From positions 11,579,361 through 11,643,360 of the forward strand of contig NC_067120.1 in assembly GCF_021347895.1 (NCBI RefSeq): DNA of 64,000 bases, in the 5' to 3' direction. Below, piece after piece: positions 10,701 to 23,052 of this stretch. Origin of the DNA: Acanthochromis polyacanthus (taxonomy: Eukaryota > Chordata > Actinopteri > Pomacentridae). The first letter of the stretch is position 1. Every line of letters starts with the position of its first letter. Below the pieces are notes generated by a model. It saw only the letters and a list, made by a program, of their open reading frames with translations. It was not told the DNA's origin and ran no database searches. A program made the position numbers and the translations under genes.

Positions 10701-13616
10701 CCTATTCTGCCACTTGCCGGTCTACCAAATATGCAAAAAGGAATTTTATAACAAAGTCACTCACTTTGGTCAACTCCTTAACAAAGATTTTAGAAGCAGA
10801 GGGTTTCTGTTTTCTGTCATTTGATCATTCAGGATCCACGTATGAATCCAGTGTGTACAGTTTAATCTTTTGATGGGGGCTGTGTGGCCTCAAGCCAGAT
10901 GCGCTAATGATAATTTTCTGTGAAGTGGTTGTAATGGTCTGGCCCCGGCTTCAGCATCTCCTCTGTTGTTTGCACATGCCACTGGATCAGTTTGGGTGTG
11001 TGTACTTTGCAGCAACGATGATAACGCGGCAAGAACTGCAAGGGGGGAGGACAGTCTTTATCAGGCTGGCATATTAATGTTTATTTACACCATGGCTAAT
11101 AAGATGTGTGCTCTGCAGCTAGGTGAGACAGAATGATGGTGGGTAATTAAACTGCTTTGCTTTAGATTCATCCATTATCCATACTCAAGCCTGCATACAT
11201 AATGTAATAATGTAAAATAAGGGCTGTTGTGGCGGTGGGTGAGGTGACCATTCTGAGGTGTTTTCATCCTCGGAGCACGGCGTAAATCAATACGGTTTGT
11301 CAGTGCAGATAAAATGTATAGAGATCAGCATGATAAATTTAGGAATTGTCAAATATCTATTCAGCGGCGGGTGAGATATGACCCTTTACATAATGCAGAT
11401 TTGCAGGAGCACAAACACACTGACAAGACTCATTTGTGTTTCAGCTTTTGGCTTTCAACTTCTAACCTGCTGGAGGTCTGGGATTGACTGAGGGGGTCTT
11501 TAATCCATATTGTCATGATGCTTAAGCCTGTCTTCTGAAGGCAGACCCTGCCTTCGGTGTCCTTGTCAGACTGGCCACCGGACCCTATGCACGCACACAC
11601 ACACTCACACACACATACAAACACAGCCTCACCTTCATGCAAGAGATTGAAATCAGCTAGGCAGACACTCGAGCATGAACCAAATGTCAGCGACAAGCCA
11701 CAGGGAGAGAAGAGGAGCCCATGTTAATTATTACAGAGAGAAATCATACTGTTTCCCCTGCAAGACATGCTATCCAGGATATCTGTGGATCATGAAGTCA
11801 TTTTCTCTTTTTCCCTGCGGGGATACCAAGAGGAGACACAATTTCAATGAGTAGGTCTATAAAAGCAGTGATTAACTTTGTGATGGATGTGTTTTTTCTT
11901 CCGCGAGCTTTTTGCTTATCACATTATGAAATGGTGTTCTGCATACTTCCCTAAAGTGAATTATAATGATACACAGGAAGGAGAACAAATCCGTTGAAAG
12001 ATCAGCAAGTTGGAGACGAACTGCGGCGTTCTTTGGCTCATCAAAATGTCATGGAATTACAGATATTGTTTGAAGCCAGACTGTGAAGCTCTGCCCCTCT
12101 GACAGGAGAAATGCAAAGTTTTGGAAAGGTGTCTACAAATTTCTTCCCTCTGTACCGCTGCGCTCTCACTTGATTTTGAATGTGCAGAAAAAGAAAAAGA
12201 AAAAAAAAAAACAGCCTACCTCCTCTCCTTCTTCTGACAACACGCTTCCCATGTGACACTTAACCTTTGGAGATTTCCCATTCTCTCTGATCATTCACTG
12301 TTTGGTTCATGTTAATTAACCCTAGGGCACAGCAGAGAGTTACAGGCTTTGAAGCAGAAGAAAAACAGCAAGAAAGAAGTGAAAAGAAGAAGGATTTTGT
12401 TGTTTTCTGTTTCTTTATGGCGATTAATTTCTATATCCATGTGAGAGTCTTGATGGTGCCAGTGAGGATAATGAGTGGCGTGGGTGTTGGAACGGATGGA
12501 GGTTGGTTTGTCTCTGGGTTTGTGTCCCTGTCACCGCTGGTCCCTCTCCCTGTGAGGAAGTTGGCCAGAGCAGCCTGACCTCCCTCAGGTGGCCATGGAG
12601 ATGGAAATCAGTTCAAAAATAGAACACAAGATGGTTTTCATAGCCTTCAGCTTCCCCGAGAAAAGAAAAGGGATTTTTGTCTTTTTCTTTTTATTCTTTT
12701 TGGCTCCTGGCATAAATGGTCTTTTCTGTACTTGTGTGAAACACACAAAGCACATTTCTTGGTGAAAAGTGCCACTGGTGGCAAGCAGAGCAATATTGCC
12801 TGAGCCCAAAGAATATGCTGTGCATGTAAAATTATTTTGTTAACCATTTCGCTGCTTGAGTCTTGTCTCTTCTGTGTAGTAAGGCGACGTGGCTCAGAGG
12901 AAGGTGTCTGCACTGTACAACAAGCAAGACAGAACCTCTGGCCTTCATGTCACCGAACAGCTGTAGGTACAGCTAAAAATACATTATCCACCACAGTCAG
13001 GTGACATACAGTACATTTACTCTGGCATCTTGAACTCCGTAAGGCTTTTTTTCCTTGTCTCTCAAAAGTGCCTTTTCTCAAAGCAGCAATGGGGTGAAAT
13101 CTACCACTCCAAAACAGTGGAAATATTCATGAGGAAATCTGCTGGAAAAGACGAGTTGCAGCACAACCAGAGGCTTTATTCTCCAGGTTTTCAGGGCAAA
13201 TCTGTTCCTGTGCTTCTATCTGACGCTTGTCTAAAGCACATAAAGACAAAGACAGGAAGTATGATTAGCCATGGAGAATAGAGGTGCAATGTTCCCTCTA
13301 GGATAAGTCTTGAGGTGGGACTGATCAAAGCTATGCCCAGAGACAGAAGGAGACTGAACCAGCACTTTTTCAATGGCTATCTCTGCCTTAAGACAGGGGA
13401 GGGAGTGGGGGGGGGCCGGTTCTATACATATTTCCCTTTCAACGCCTTCGCCGGAAAGTTGTTAATATTTTCTTACAGAACAATCGGTTCAACAACACTG
13501 TGAAACCTGTAACTGTAAACTGTAAGCGTAAATGTAGTAGTTTTTGAAAGGCTCGTAAAGTGGATGTAGACAAAAATAGATAATAATAAAACTGTCATCT
13601 TTCTTTAGTTTAGCTT
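7705..13616. other. Non-coding desert, segment 1
   Basis: I see no exon with both splice sites and protein-like content. Short open frames here (60-100 codons) match nothing I recognise and overlap one another. Contents: a CA-rich tract at 11588-11626, an A/G-rich tract at 12185-12210, and a G-rich run at 13396-13415 (three or more closely spaced G tracts, a possible quadruplex). The remainder is unique-looking and AT-rich. Confidence 0.5.
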
Positions 13617-13663
13617 GAATTTCCCTCAGGATTAATAAAGTATCTATATATATCTATCTAGTT
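13617..13663 (-). repeat. LINE-type 3' tail remnant
   Basis: The sequence gaatttccctcaggattaat followed by aaagtatctatata and short TATC repeats is the reverse complement of the tail ctttattnatccc..gggaaattc that ends many teleost LINE-like copies. The same tail occurs in the other orientation at 30010-30058. Only about 45 bp remain, so the family cannot be named. Confidence 0.5.
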
Positions 13664-16600
13664 GTCGTGTATCTGTGTGTGTGAGAGGAGTATTTAGAGA
13701 AGTAAATCCTATGAAAGAATTTTTCTTTGGCTTCTTTTTCTGCATTCATTGCAAATTCTTTTTGTAAATAACACAAACCCTGACAAGACCTATCCAGATT
13801 ATTATACTGGGTCTCTTTGTGGCTTTTTGCTGCCTCTACTGCCTAATACGAACTAAGAAATGTCATATTACAACTTTCCTGGCTGCATCTCATTTCAAGA
13901 GTGTCCCTTTTAGTCGAGGAGAAAAAGAGATGCAGGTATATTCAGTTGGCCCGAGGCTTTGTGACTGGAAGTACGCAGCTCTGGCTTGTGATGGACAGAG
14001 GGATGAGATGCCTTCATTATAGCTGGTTTTAAGGAGAGCAGCTCTCTGTGAAACTGGTTATATCAAAGGCTCGGCTTTGATATCCGGGCCTCAAACACTT
14101 ATAGCTGTTGTAATGACAGGCGCCTGCTGCTTTGGTTTTCATTGTTTTTCTCTGTTGGAAGTTTCTCCACTATCATCATCAATATTTGATTTTTCTTTAT
14201 GCAAAGCCCCCATGTTCCTTTATGCATGTGCACACTGAGTCCTGCCTGTTTATTCTCATTGGTTACATATGCAGATTATATTTTTGCACTACACAGATGA
14301 CAGAGGAATATTTAATAATGTGATTAATTTTGTTAATTTACAAATGGAAGCTTCATCATCCTCCAGCGAAGAGCAGAACGTACACACTGTTTATTAAAAT
14401 ATTGTTAACATTTTGGCAATTGCCAGAAAACCGTCAATATGCGTATTCATAAAAGCACAAATTTGAATATCTGCCTTGGCCTGTAAGCCTCTAAACTAGG
14501 AGACTAAATATATACTTACATTTTATTTCAAAGAGAAAAAATCCTTTCTGGCAAAAAGACTGGCTATGAAGAACTTTACTCAAGGATAGGAAGCACATCA
14601 TTAAAATGGGGTAGAAATATTAAAAAGGGGGATATGAAAGCGTGAAGATCTACTCGCCTTTGGCTACTCTGACTCGCTTCAAAAACATCTTGAGATCTTT
14701 CCCTCCCTCAGACCTGCACTCTCCCTTGTTATTTGACTTTATTTGCTGGCTTCACACTGATTTGAACTGTGGAGTTTTTTTCCACTAAATAATCAATCAC
14801 ATGGAGCACCATAAAGGCGAAGGATCTCTACGAGAAGCCTCTTTTACTGCATGCAGCATAAACACGAGACCGAGAGCGAAGGGCACAAGTGCTGTGGTCC
14901 CTTCATGTCTGCTTGACACCTCGGATTTCATCAAAGTCTGCAAGTCTACGTGTCCTCAAACGCATCCCCAGTCTGTGGCCTGGTTTTCCTAATTATAATA
15001 CACAGAAATATGAATGCTGAGGGTGTCGCCCTTATGAAAGTGTAGGTATGAGGTAATTACCTGTTTTTGCTGCCCTCTGCGTGCCTTTTGTCTCTCATCA
15101 TCTGTGACATGGACGGGCACGGTGCTGTCAGCTTGGACCAAACGACGAGCCATGAGTAGGGGACATTAACACATTACTCCCACTCCCTCATGGATAATGG
15201 AACAAGGTTTGCATTTGAATGATAAACAAAATGACTTGGAGACACTAGGAAGATCACTCGCACCTGCCCCTCCCTGCTTCCCCTCTCTGCTTCCATTGAA
15301 AGCTGAGTATTATGCAAAACAAGAGGCGAGGATTTTGGAGTCCCACGAACTCATCTGTGTATCTCCCAGGCATGTTGGACAATTATGAGTCAGTAGAAGT
15401 AACTGCACCTTGCTAATGTTATGCAGTGTTGTGTTCACCGTCCTTTTATCGGCGCAGGGCTACTTTCATCTGCAAAGTTCTCCACCAAATCCTGTGTTCT
15501 TCAGATTAGCATAGACTTGTAACTGAAGCCCCTTAATCAGAAACAACAAAGCACGGTGGCTTCAGTGTGTCCAGGGTGATAAATAATTCTGGACCTTGTC
15601 AAAACTATCAAATCAAATGAGAGAAAATGAAATACTGATGCGCCAAAAGTATACAAAGTAAATATATATTCATTTGTATGAGGAAGAAAATTCAGCAGCA
15701 CATAGCTGCAGCGCTGTTTATTTTCATTTATGAAGACTTTCAATTCAAAACAAACTAAAGTTATTTTAAGTTTATTTTCTTGCCAATAAACACCTGGAGG
15801 GAATGTTGTTCTGCAGTGACGCTCTGACTAAAAAAGGTATTTCAAGTCTCCTGAAATCTGCAGCGGTGCGGCTCACACAAGCACTGCCATGCTTGAAGAG
15901 TGACTCCTCAGAACTGAGTCTAAAAAGGGAGCATTGAATATATATTGGTTAACATCCTTTAACAGCAGCTACAATTAATGTGTGAAGCCTGTGCTTGAAT
16001 CCCACTTTGTGCCATACACCTGCCAATCACCATGTTTGTAGAGCTAGATCACAGTGTTGTTTTCCTACTGTATGCAGCTATGTATTTATTTCTACTGGTG
16101 CAAAAAGATTGTATTTGCTGGTCCTTTGAAGATGAGGCGGATCTGTGCAAAGACTTGCAAATTGCAAAAAAGGAAAGGAAGAGGAAAAGGGGAATGCAGG
16201 GTTGGAAAAGCAAACTGTGTCTGCTCCGTGTACGGAAAGTCAGACCTGGCAAAGTATTTCCGTCCTTCGGTTTTGTGGATTTGATAATCATGTTCCTTCT
16301 GCAGTTTCATCATTTTCTCATTACCTCACAAGATTGCTAGCTTGCAGCATTAGCCTAGCTCATCTTAGATCAGACAAGACTCAGACAGTGTGACACCTGA
16401 AATAAAAAGGTGAAGCTTGTTTTATAGAGAAAAGACATGTAGTCTCTTCGTCAGATTCTACCAGCTGGGAGTCGCTAAAATGAAACCTGAAGTGTTCTGT
16501 CTAATTGTCTTTGAGCATCTGTTTACTCTGCATGTCTAAAGAAGCCTTTGGTGTGGAGCTCGTCCTACAGGGAGTCTCTGCAGTTCAGGCTTCTCAGTTC

Positions 16601-19574
16601 TCCAGTGGTTCGTGTATCCAGAGAGGTGCCAATCCAGACGTCTCACCACCTTTCTGAGACGGAGCCCAGAAGGCAGAATCAGGCACAAGTCCCTGGTTAG
16701 GACACACTACCGTCTTTTATCAATGTTGACCAGCCAGGCTCCTCGTGGCTCCTGCAAAGCTCCATCTGGGAGCTTCTCTAATCCCTCTTCTTTGTCATCT
16801 CAGGTCAGTAGATGCACTACATTTCCACCTTGAGAATTATGACAAGGGAAATGCTCTGAAGGTATGTAAAGACATGGAATTTGTGGATTTTTTTCTTTTT
16901 TTGTCAAACTTTGTTACTCATGAGATGTAAATCTCTCTGACAAAACAGCTTTCATCCGCAGGGATCTGAGGACAAACTGAAGTCCAAGCCTGGTTCCGTC
17001 AAAATCACTCTCACTCGATATAATCTGCGCTGACATGGTTTCACTTATTTCCAGGCAGCATTAGGGAGGTGAGGATTAAAAAGATAAAACATAGGCTTTT
17101 ATGTATAGGCCACTTTGCTAATTAGATGGATTAAATGTGCTCTGAGAAGGGAATTAATTTGCAACTGAATGGCAGTTAGCAGGCAAATGCGTATAGCAGA
17201 TGACACAAACCCCTGAGGGTATTCCATGGTTAGTTTGGTACAATTTAGAAATTACACAACTCGTTTACTAAATAACGGGCTCATTTTTCCCTGAACTGCA
17301 TTCTTTGGCGCCTCACTGTCACTTGACTTTCAGATGTGTTGAAAATAGGTTAGTCTATTCCAGTGAATGAAGCCTCTTGGTAGTAGCACTCACTGCAGTA
17401 ATAGATAGCCATTTATAATTCATGAGATGGCTAGTCCCCCAAGTTAATTTTGCCCAAGGCACTGTTTACTTCTGCTTTGTACTTTGTTTAAAGTCAGTTG
17501 TTGACAACTCTTGTACATGTCAAACTATCACCGCTAATAATTGCTTAAGGAGACAGAACTTTTGCAAATGTTGGTTCCACCAGAGGTATATTCGCCTCAC
17601 CCCTATGCAGAACTTCTTCAGATGAATTTTTGATTCATCTCCTTCTCGCTCTTGACAAAAAGTCCTCTGTAATTCAAAGCAATAGCTGTAAGAGAAATTA
17701 TAAAAAAGAATAATGTAGTATGCACTTCATAACATCCTAGTTTTCATGTGAAATAGGAAACGTCTCTCTTACTCCCTCTCCTCTCCCTCCACCCCCGCCT
17801 CTTTCTTTTCTATCGCTGACTTTCTTCTTTTTTCCCCCCTTTCTTTTCTTTTTGCATATTGACCAAAGAGGGACTGTGCTGCTAGATGATGACTGTCACA
17901 CGCTAAGGATTGACAGACGCTGTTGTAGGAGGAGTAAAGGCCTTGGGCACTACCTCCGTGGGTCAACCCTGCTCTTCTCGCTGCGCAGATAGCGACATTC
18001 TCTCAATCCAAGCAGTCACTTGATTAGTGCCAATTATCCGGGCTGTCACTTTCCCTGGTGAGGGTGGCCCAGGATGCGCCCCGTCCCCCACACTTCCCGT
18101 CTAGAGCGGACGTGCACTAAAAGTCTGCGCTCATTGCTGTAGGCTGTGGGAATGATTTCGAATGCAGAGACGGAGGGGGGAAAATAAAAGAAATGAGGGA
18201 AGCAAGTTCTGAGTTTGACAGTCTGATAGCATTGACTTCCGAGACAGTTACAAGGGGAGTGTCATTTCTCCCACAAAAGACGTCTCCCCAGGGCTGCACC
18301 AGCTTCCATCAGTCAGTCAGTCACCAGCTTAATATTCAGCTGTACACTGTCTACAGGACCCAACTGGGTTACATTCGCTAAGGTATACAAAATTCACTTG
18401 TAAGTCTGTTGGTTTTCACTCTAAACCAGAGATACTAGCGTTAATATGAATGCGATAAAATGTAGCACAAGTATTAACAGGCGCCATAATTTGTCTAGAA
18501 CATAATTCATGCGGCTGAAAATAAATTTAGGCAACATTTGGATTCTGAAGGAGGAAGGCCGTAAATCAGTTGAAGCCGGAAAAAATCAAATCCAATCCAA
18601 ATATGTGTTAACAGCTGGTGCCAACTCTGAACAAACACGCTAAACAAAGACAGGGCAGAGGTAATAAATGTAGCCTCGAGAAAATCAAATGATGGCAATT
18701 ATTTTAATCAAAAAACAAATTTAACCAGGCTTTTTTTTATAGACTGCAAAACAAACTTCCCTACTGATGCCTTATAAATGTCTCCTCTGTTCCTAAAACT
18801 CTCTATTTAAACTCTAAAAGTCACATCAGGCTTATTTTCTTTTCACCTGTTTTAGCCTCAGTCTCTCTGCAGTCACCAGTTCTGGGCTGCACTGCACTAT
18901 TTTTCCTGGTTCCAAAAACACAATCACAGTGTTTTCGAGCCCCTCTTTAAACAGTGCTGCTGTGTATTTACTGATCTATTTCTTGCCGCTTTCATGTTGT
19001 TACTGTGTCTCTTGTAACTTCTCAGTATTCAGCAGCAGAGAAGTGAGACGCCGAGCTCCTCTAAACAGCAGAGGTTATCCTCAGTATGGATGTCTGCAGG
19101 GGAGTAAACACCACTGGAGTGCGAGTGAATATTTTGTATGAGAGGATATTAATTATTCATGCCCGCTTCATTGTGTATGATGATGTGTCAGGATGTTTGC
19201 CAATAAACAACAATATTCCTTGTAGGATTGATCCAAAATGAAAAGTTGTTGAGCTAGTTCCTCTCAGTGTGGAAAAAAAAAAAAAAGTCTGACGGTTGCA
19301 GTATGTGGGAGAGCCGGCGCTAGTACTTATTTATGGAAATATCAATATTGTATCATAATACCGTATCCCCTCCGCTTAGTATAAACAATACAATCAAAAG
19401 GGTACTTTAAATCTGGACTGTGAGAATGGCATTAATAGGAGGATTAAGGGAAATGTGAAACCACTGTATACAAAGCTGTGTAATCAAATCAATCTGAAGC
19501 AGGAAAGTAAACTGGGTCAGTGTGGTGCTGGGATTTTTCTGGATTGGCAGAAAAGTACACACGGGATAAACAGC

Positions 19575-19594
19575 AAAAAAAAAAAAAAAAAAAA
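19575..19594 (+). repeat. A20 homopolymer
   Basis: Twenty consecutive A residues. No target-site duplication or gene body is seen beside it, so it is called as a simple repeat rather than a retroposon tail. Confidence 0.85.
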
Positions 19595-20389
19595 CCTCGT
19601 ACCTTGTTTTAAAGTGTTTATCCTGCTCAAACGGAGGCTCCAACTAAGTGAGGCACGCCCCAGTGATCCGGCTCGTCATTGGCTCTTAGTGCAGAGTGAT
19701 GAGCCTGCTGGTGTCTGCGTTGGATGGGGGGGGATTTGTGGTCTCTTTCATGGTAGCGGTGCCCCCGCCGCCGTCTCCCTGTGACCGCCCCGGGGAATAC
19801 ATCACCACACGGGCAGGACAGCAGGCCGGCATGGGCGTTATAATTGCCATCTCCTCCTAGTGCACATTGTGCACTGTGGAGCACGGTGATTAAATCAAAA
19901 AACTCCTCTGCATCCCAGCTCTTTACCTTCCAGGCAAAACAGCAGGCTCCTCTGGGATGGGGTCATCATGGCCCCCTCTGTGTTCTGTGATCTCTGAAAA
20001 AAAAAAAAGAAAGGGAGGAGGGGGGTGCAAACTGTTCACTATTTTGTACTGTTGGCGGAAAAAACAAAAACAAACCGTGAAGAGGTGTTAAAATCAAGAT
20101 TCGGCTCCAGATTTTAAGGATACTGAAATGTCTGCATAAATATTTGAATTAGAGCTCAGGGTGAAGAAGAAATGGCAGCTTCATGCTGTCGAATAACAAA
20201 AACTCTTAATTGTTTAATATTAACATTTCTATTACAGGCTTCCCTTTTCACTGCTGATTAAACACAGACAGTTTGAGAACACCTTCCATCATTAGCATCC
20301 TGATTTAAATGTGTCTGCGATCGTTAAAACACAGATAATTCACCTGAAGCCATAAAGAAAATTAGACCCGGGTTTTACACAGAGTTATC

Positions 20390-20600
20390 GTCCTTGGACA
20401 TCCCGCACATACACACCAAAAAGACCATTATCACTTGGGTTAATGGCTTTGTTAATTTGAAGACATTAACAATTGCTCGGCTGTCCCCAATGAATGTGTC
20501 ATACAAGGCAGGCCTTGTATTGTTAAATGGGTTGCTAAGTAGATTGATTCCTTAGCTGCAAAGCGCAGCAGTGATGTAGGCAAACAGGTTAATTAAACAT
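20390..20600. promoter_or_regulatory. Candidate enhancer-like element (unverified)
   Basis: A unique, repeat-free stretch with several TTAA/TAAT cores: gttaatggctttgttaattt, acattaacaattg, caggttaattaaac. This is typical of conserved non-coding elements beside forkhead genes. The call rests on texture only; no comparison was possible. Confidence 0.25.
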
Positions 20601-20967
20601 TTACACACAAACGCCCAACATTCTATTGTACTCCTCTAATTTATGGCATCAATATGCATTTTCATCAGGATTTTTTCGAGAGAGGCATATGTTTGCTTGC
20701 TCCATCCTAATTGGCACCATGCCGGCTCTGCTGCACGGCTGTTTTTTGTTGTTTTTTTTAAGGGGTGATTGAGCTCTCTGCAGTCACCCATAATAGGGAC
20801 ATAGGAGTCCCTGCACTGTGCACGGAGACACTCAGATAAAGATTCAAGCACCTGCACCCACACCTCCACCTCCGCTCCCTTTCATCTCCAGCACAGTCAG
20901 AGGAAGCAGAACCACTGATTCCTAATCAGCTCCGTCTGCACTGCCTCCACCTCTCGGCTCTCCTCGG

Positions 20968-21035
20968 CACACACACAAACACAGAGTGTACACATTTGCA
21001 CGCAGAAATACACACACACACACATACACACACCG
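20968..21035. repeat. Interrupted (CA)n microsatellites
   Basis: Two short CA tracts, around 20968-20984 and 21010-21035, separated by unique sequence. Confidence 0.75.
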
Positions 21036-21635
21036 AGTCCACCACAGAGATTTCTACACAAGGCTCTGATGAACAAATGTAGAAGTGAGCACCACCACAC
21101 CTCTTCCGAAAGAAAAATTTCCTTTTCCCTTCTTGTTCTGAAAACTCTTGGGGTCACGAGGACAGGAAAAGTTCTTGCTTTTTTGTTATTTTCGAAGAAT
21201 TTCTACATTTGTGAGTGCAAAGTGGGATTTGGGCCAGAGGCGTAGATAGTTTCCATCTTTCATGTATCCTCTGCTGACAGAAACCGAGCTGACAGGAAGG
21301 CAACAAGGGAACAATCAATCACCTTTCTTTTCAACTTTCTTTTTGGCCCACATATGTGTCGGTTAATTTGTTAACACTGGGGTAAAAAACAGGGGGAAAA
21401 AAGGCAGCTTTTCTAGTTTTCTTTAGTGGTTGTCTAAGTGACGGAGCACAACACTTCTGCACTGTAGCAACAGTGAGCTATGATGAATTCCAATGATCAC
21501 TCCATATGCCAGGCCTCATTAGCTACGGATGTGTTTGCTTACAGCCTCGCCTAAATACCTCAAGTACTAGATGCATGTTGTTTTTCTTTCCCCTTTTAAG
21601 TTTTCCCTCTCACTTATTCACACATGCGAAGACAC

Positions 21636-21664
21636 ACACGCACGCACACACACACACACACACC
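21636..21664. repeat. (CA)n microsatellite
   Basis: acacacgcacgcacacacac and continuing CA, about 29 nt, with CpG-containing interruptions at the left end. Confidence 0.85.
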
Positions 21665-22779
21665 CTGGAAAAGCCTTTAATACACTTGCCAACCATGGGC
21701 CCTGGGTAAGATTCCTTGAGGGCGATGTGTATCCACAACAGTGTCTCTCCCTCAGACATGTGGCATGGGTAAACAACACGGTTAAGCCTAAAACAATGTG
21801 TGTCCCTGATGACTGCAATTATTTATGAAATCAAACACAATTCAGCTCTTCGCCAAGTGGGACAGCTCTCTAGATCACTCAACAAATCTCCACTATTTGC
21901 TACTCATAATAGTCTTATAATGGAATCCCACTATTTGTTATCCTGACCATCAGAATGACAGTAATCAATACGCTGATCTCTCACTCAACCAGTTATTCGG
22001 AGCATCTAAGCCGAGTGGAACATGTGTAAACTACTTCACCCCGAGGCCGTCCCTCCTCCGGCTGTCTTTGTGGATGATCGCTGACTTACAGCGAGGCGAT
22101 GGCTAAATTATTCAACTTGTGGTGTTATTGCTCCTGACTGGATGATGCAGAGTGAGAAATGCCAGTGTCAGGACAGTATGCGTGCTCTCGGGGCATTAGC
22201 CTCCAGTCAGCAGCTGCTGCAGATGGTATGCTCGCTTTGACATCCACCTTCTCAGCGCGGCTTGTGAGGAGCAATTAACTACCGTGGCAGACACAGGCAG
22301 ACGAGCTGGTTTCATTTTCAAAAAGGTAAAATTAAAGAGGTGGACTGAGGGATGAGGCCATTCATCACCTGGGCGCCTCTTTATCTCACACTCTCTGGAC
22401 TTTAAAGAGAGGCAGGACTTTAATCAAACAGTCAGCTCTCCACACCTTTAGGATAGACAGTCAGAAACGCACAGGTGCTGACAAGCAGGAACTTTCCTCA
22501 ATGTTAAGGTCACTGACCTCTGCCTTATCAGTGTTACTGGAGCTAAAAGATTTGAGACGGTGTTTGCACCGCCTTTTAATTTGTAAGTACAACAGAGTCC
22601 GCTTGTACTTTGTGTGTGTGTTTAATTCAACAATACTGAGGTCAGTCTTGATTGTATGAGTTTACTTAAGCTTCCAGAAAAGAAAAACTAAAGATATCTG
22701 AGATGATTGGTAGAGTTTGCTGAAGGATTCAGAGGCCTATGAAATGTGGTTAGCTCTTATAGTGCATGAAGATTGACAA

Positions 22780-23052
22780 AAACCCACCAAATTACTCACA
22801 AAATTATTGAAAACTATCCAAAAATATTTTGAAAATTGTGGTAATGACTCAAGAAAATGTTAAAAATGGTATGAAAATTCCTCAAATTCGTCCAAAATGT
22901 ATCAAAGTTTATCTGCAATCTTTGTCTTTTAAACTGAGACATCTGGATGGACGTAAAACTGATCTGGTTGCAGTTTTTAGCCATTCAATATGAGTCAAAA
23001 TGACATGAAAGTTGTCCCAAATGACTCAAAAAAAATGTTGAGAAAGTCTTAA
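22780..23052. repeat. Degenerate AT-rich minisatellite-like region
   Basis: Recurring variants of a unit resembling aaaatgactcaaaaattgtcc: 'aaattactcacaaaattatt', 'ggtaatgactcaagaaaatg', 'atgagtcaaaatgacatgaa', 'ccaaatgactcaaaaaaaat'. Unit length varies around 18-22 nt. A non-repeated stretch interrupts it at about 22910-22975. The copies are too decayed for a precise period. Confidence 0.45.

Larger units (their letters stand above)
13664..22779. other. Non-coding desert, segment 2
   Basis: No supportable gene. The region 16032-16393 stays open in several frames on both strands, which argues for composition rather than coding. It holds a 20-base A run at 19575-19594, CA-rich tracts at 20968-21035 and 21636-21664, and pyrimidine-rich sequence at 17765-17855. 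The stretch 20390-20600 looks like a regulatory element (listed separately). Confidence 0.5.

Noticed and set aside
12880..12950. tRNA-like string (cgtggctcagaggaagg..) as a SINE head or tRNA gene
   Set aside because: No B box (GGTTCGANNCC), no cloverleaf that I can fold, and no SINE body following it.
16032..16393. Region open in several frames on both strands
   Set aside because: Simultaneous openness in unrelated frames reflects base composition; no frame has recognisable content or splice sites.
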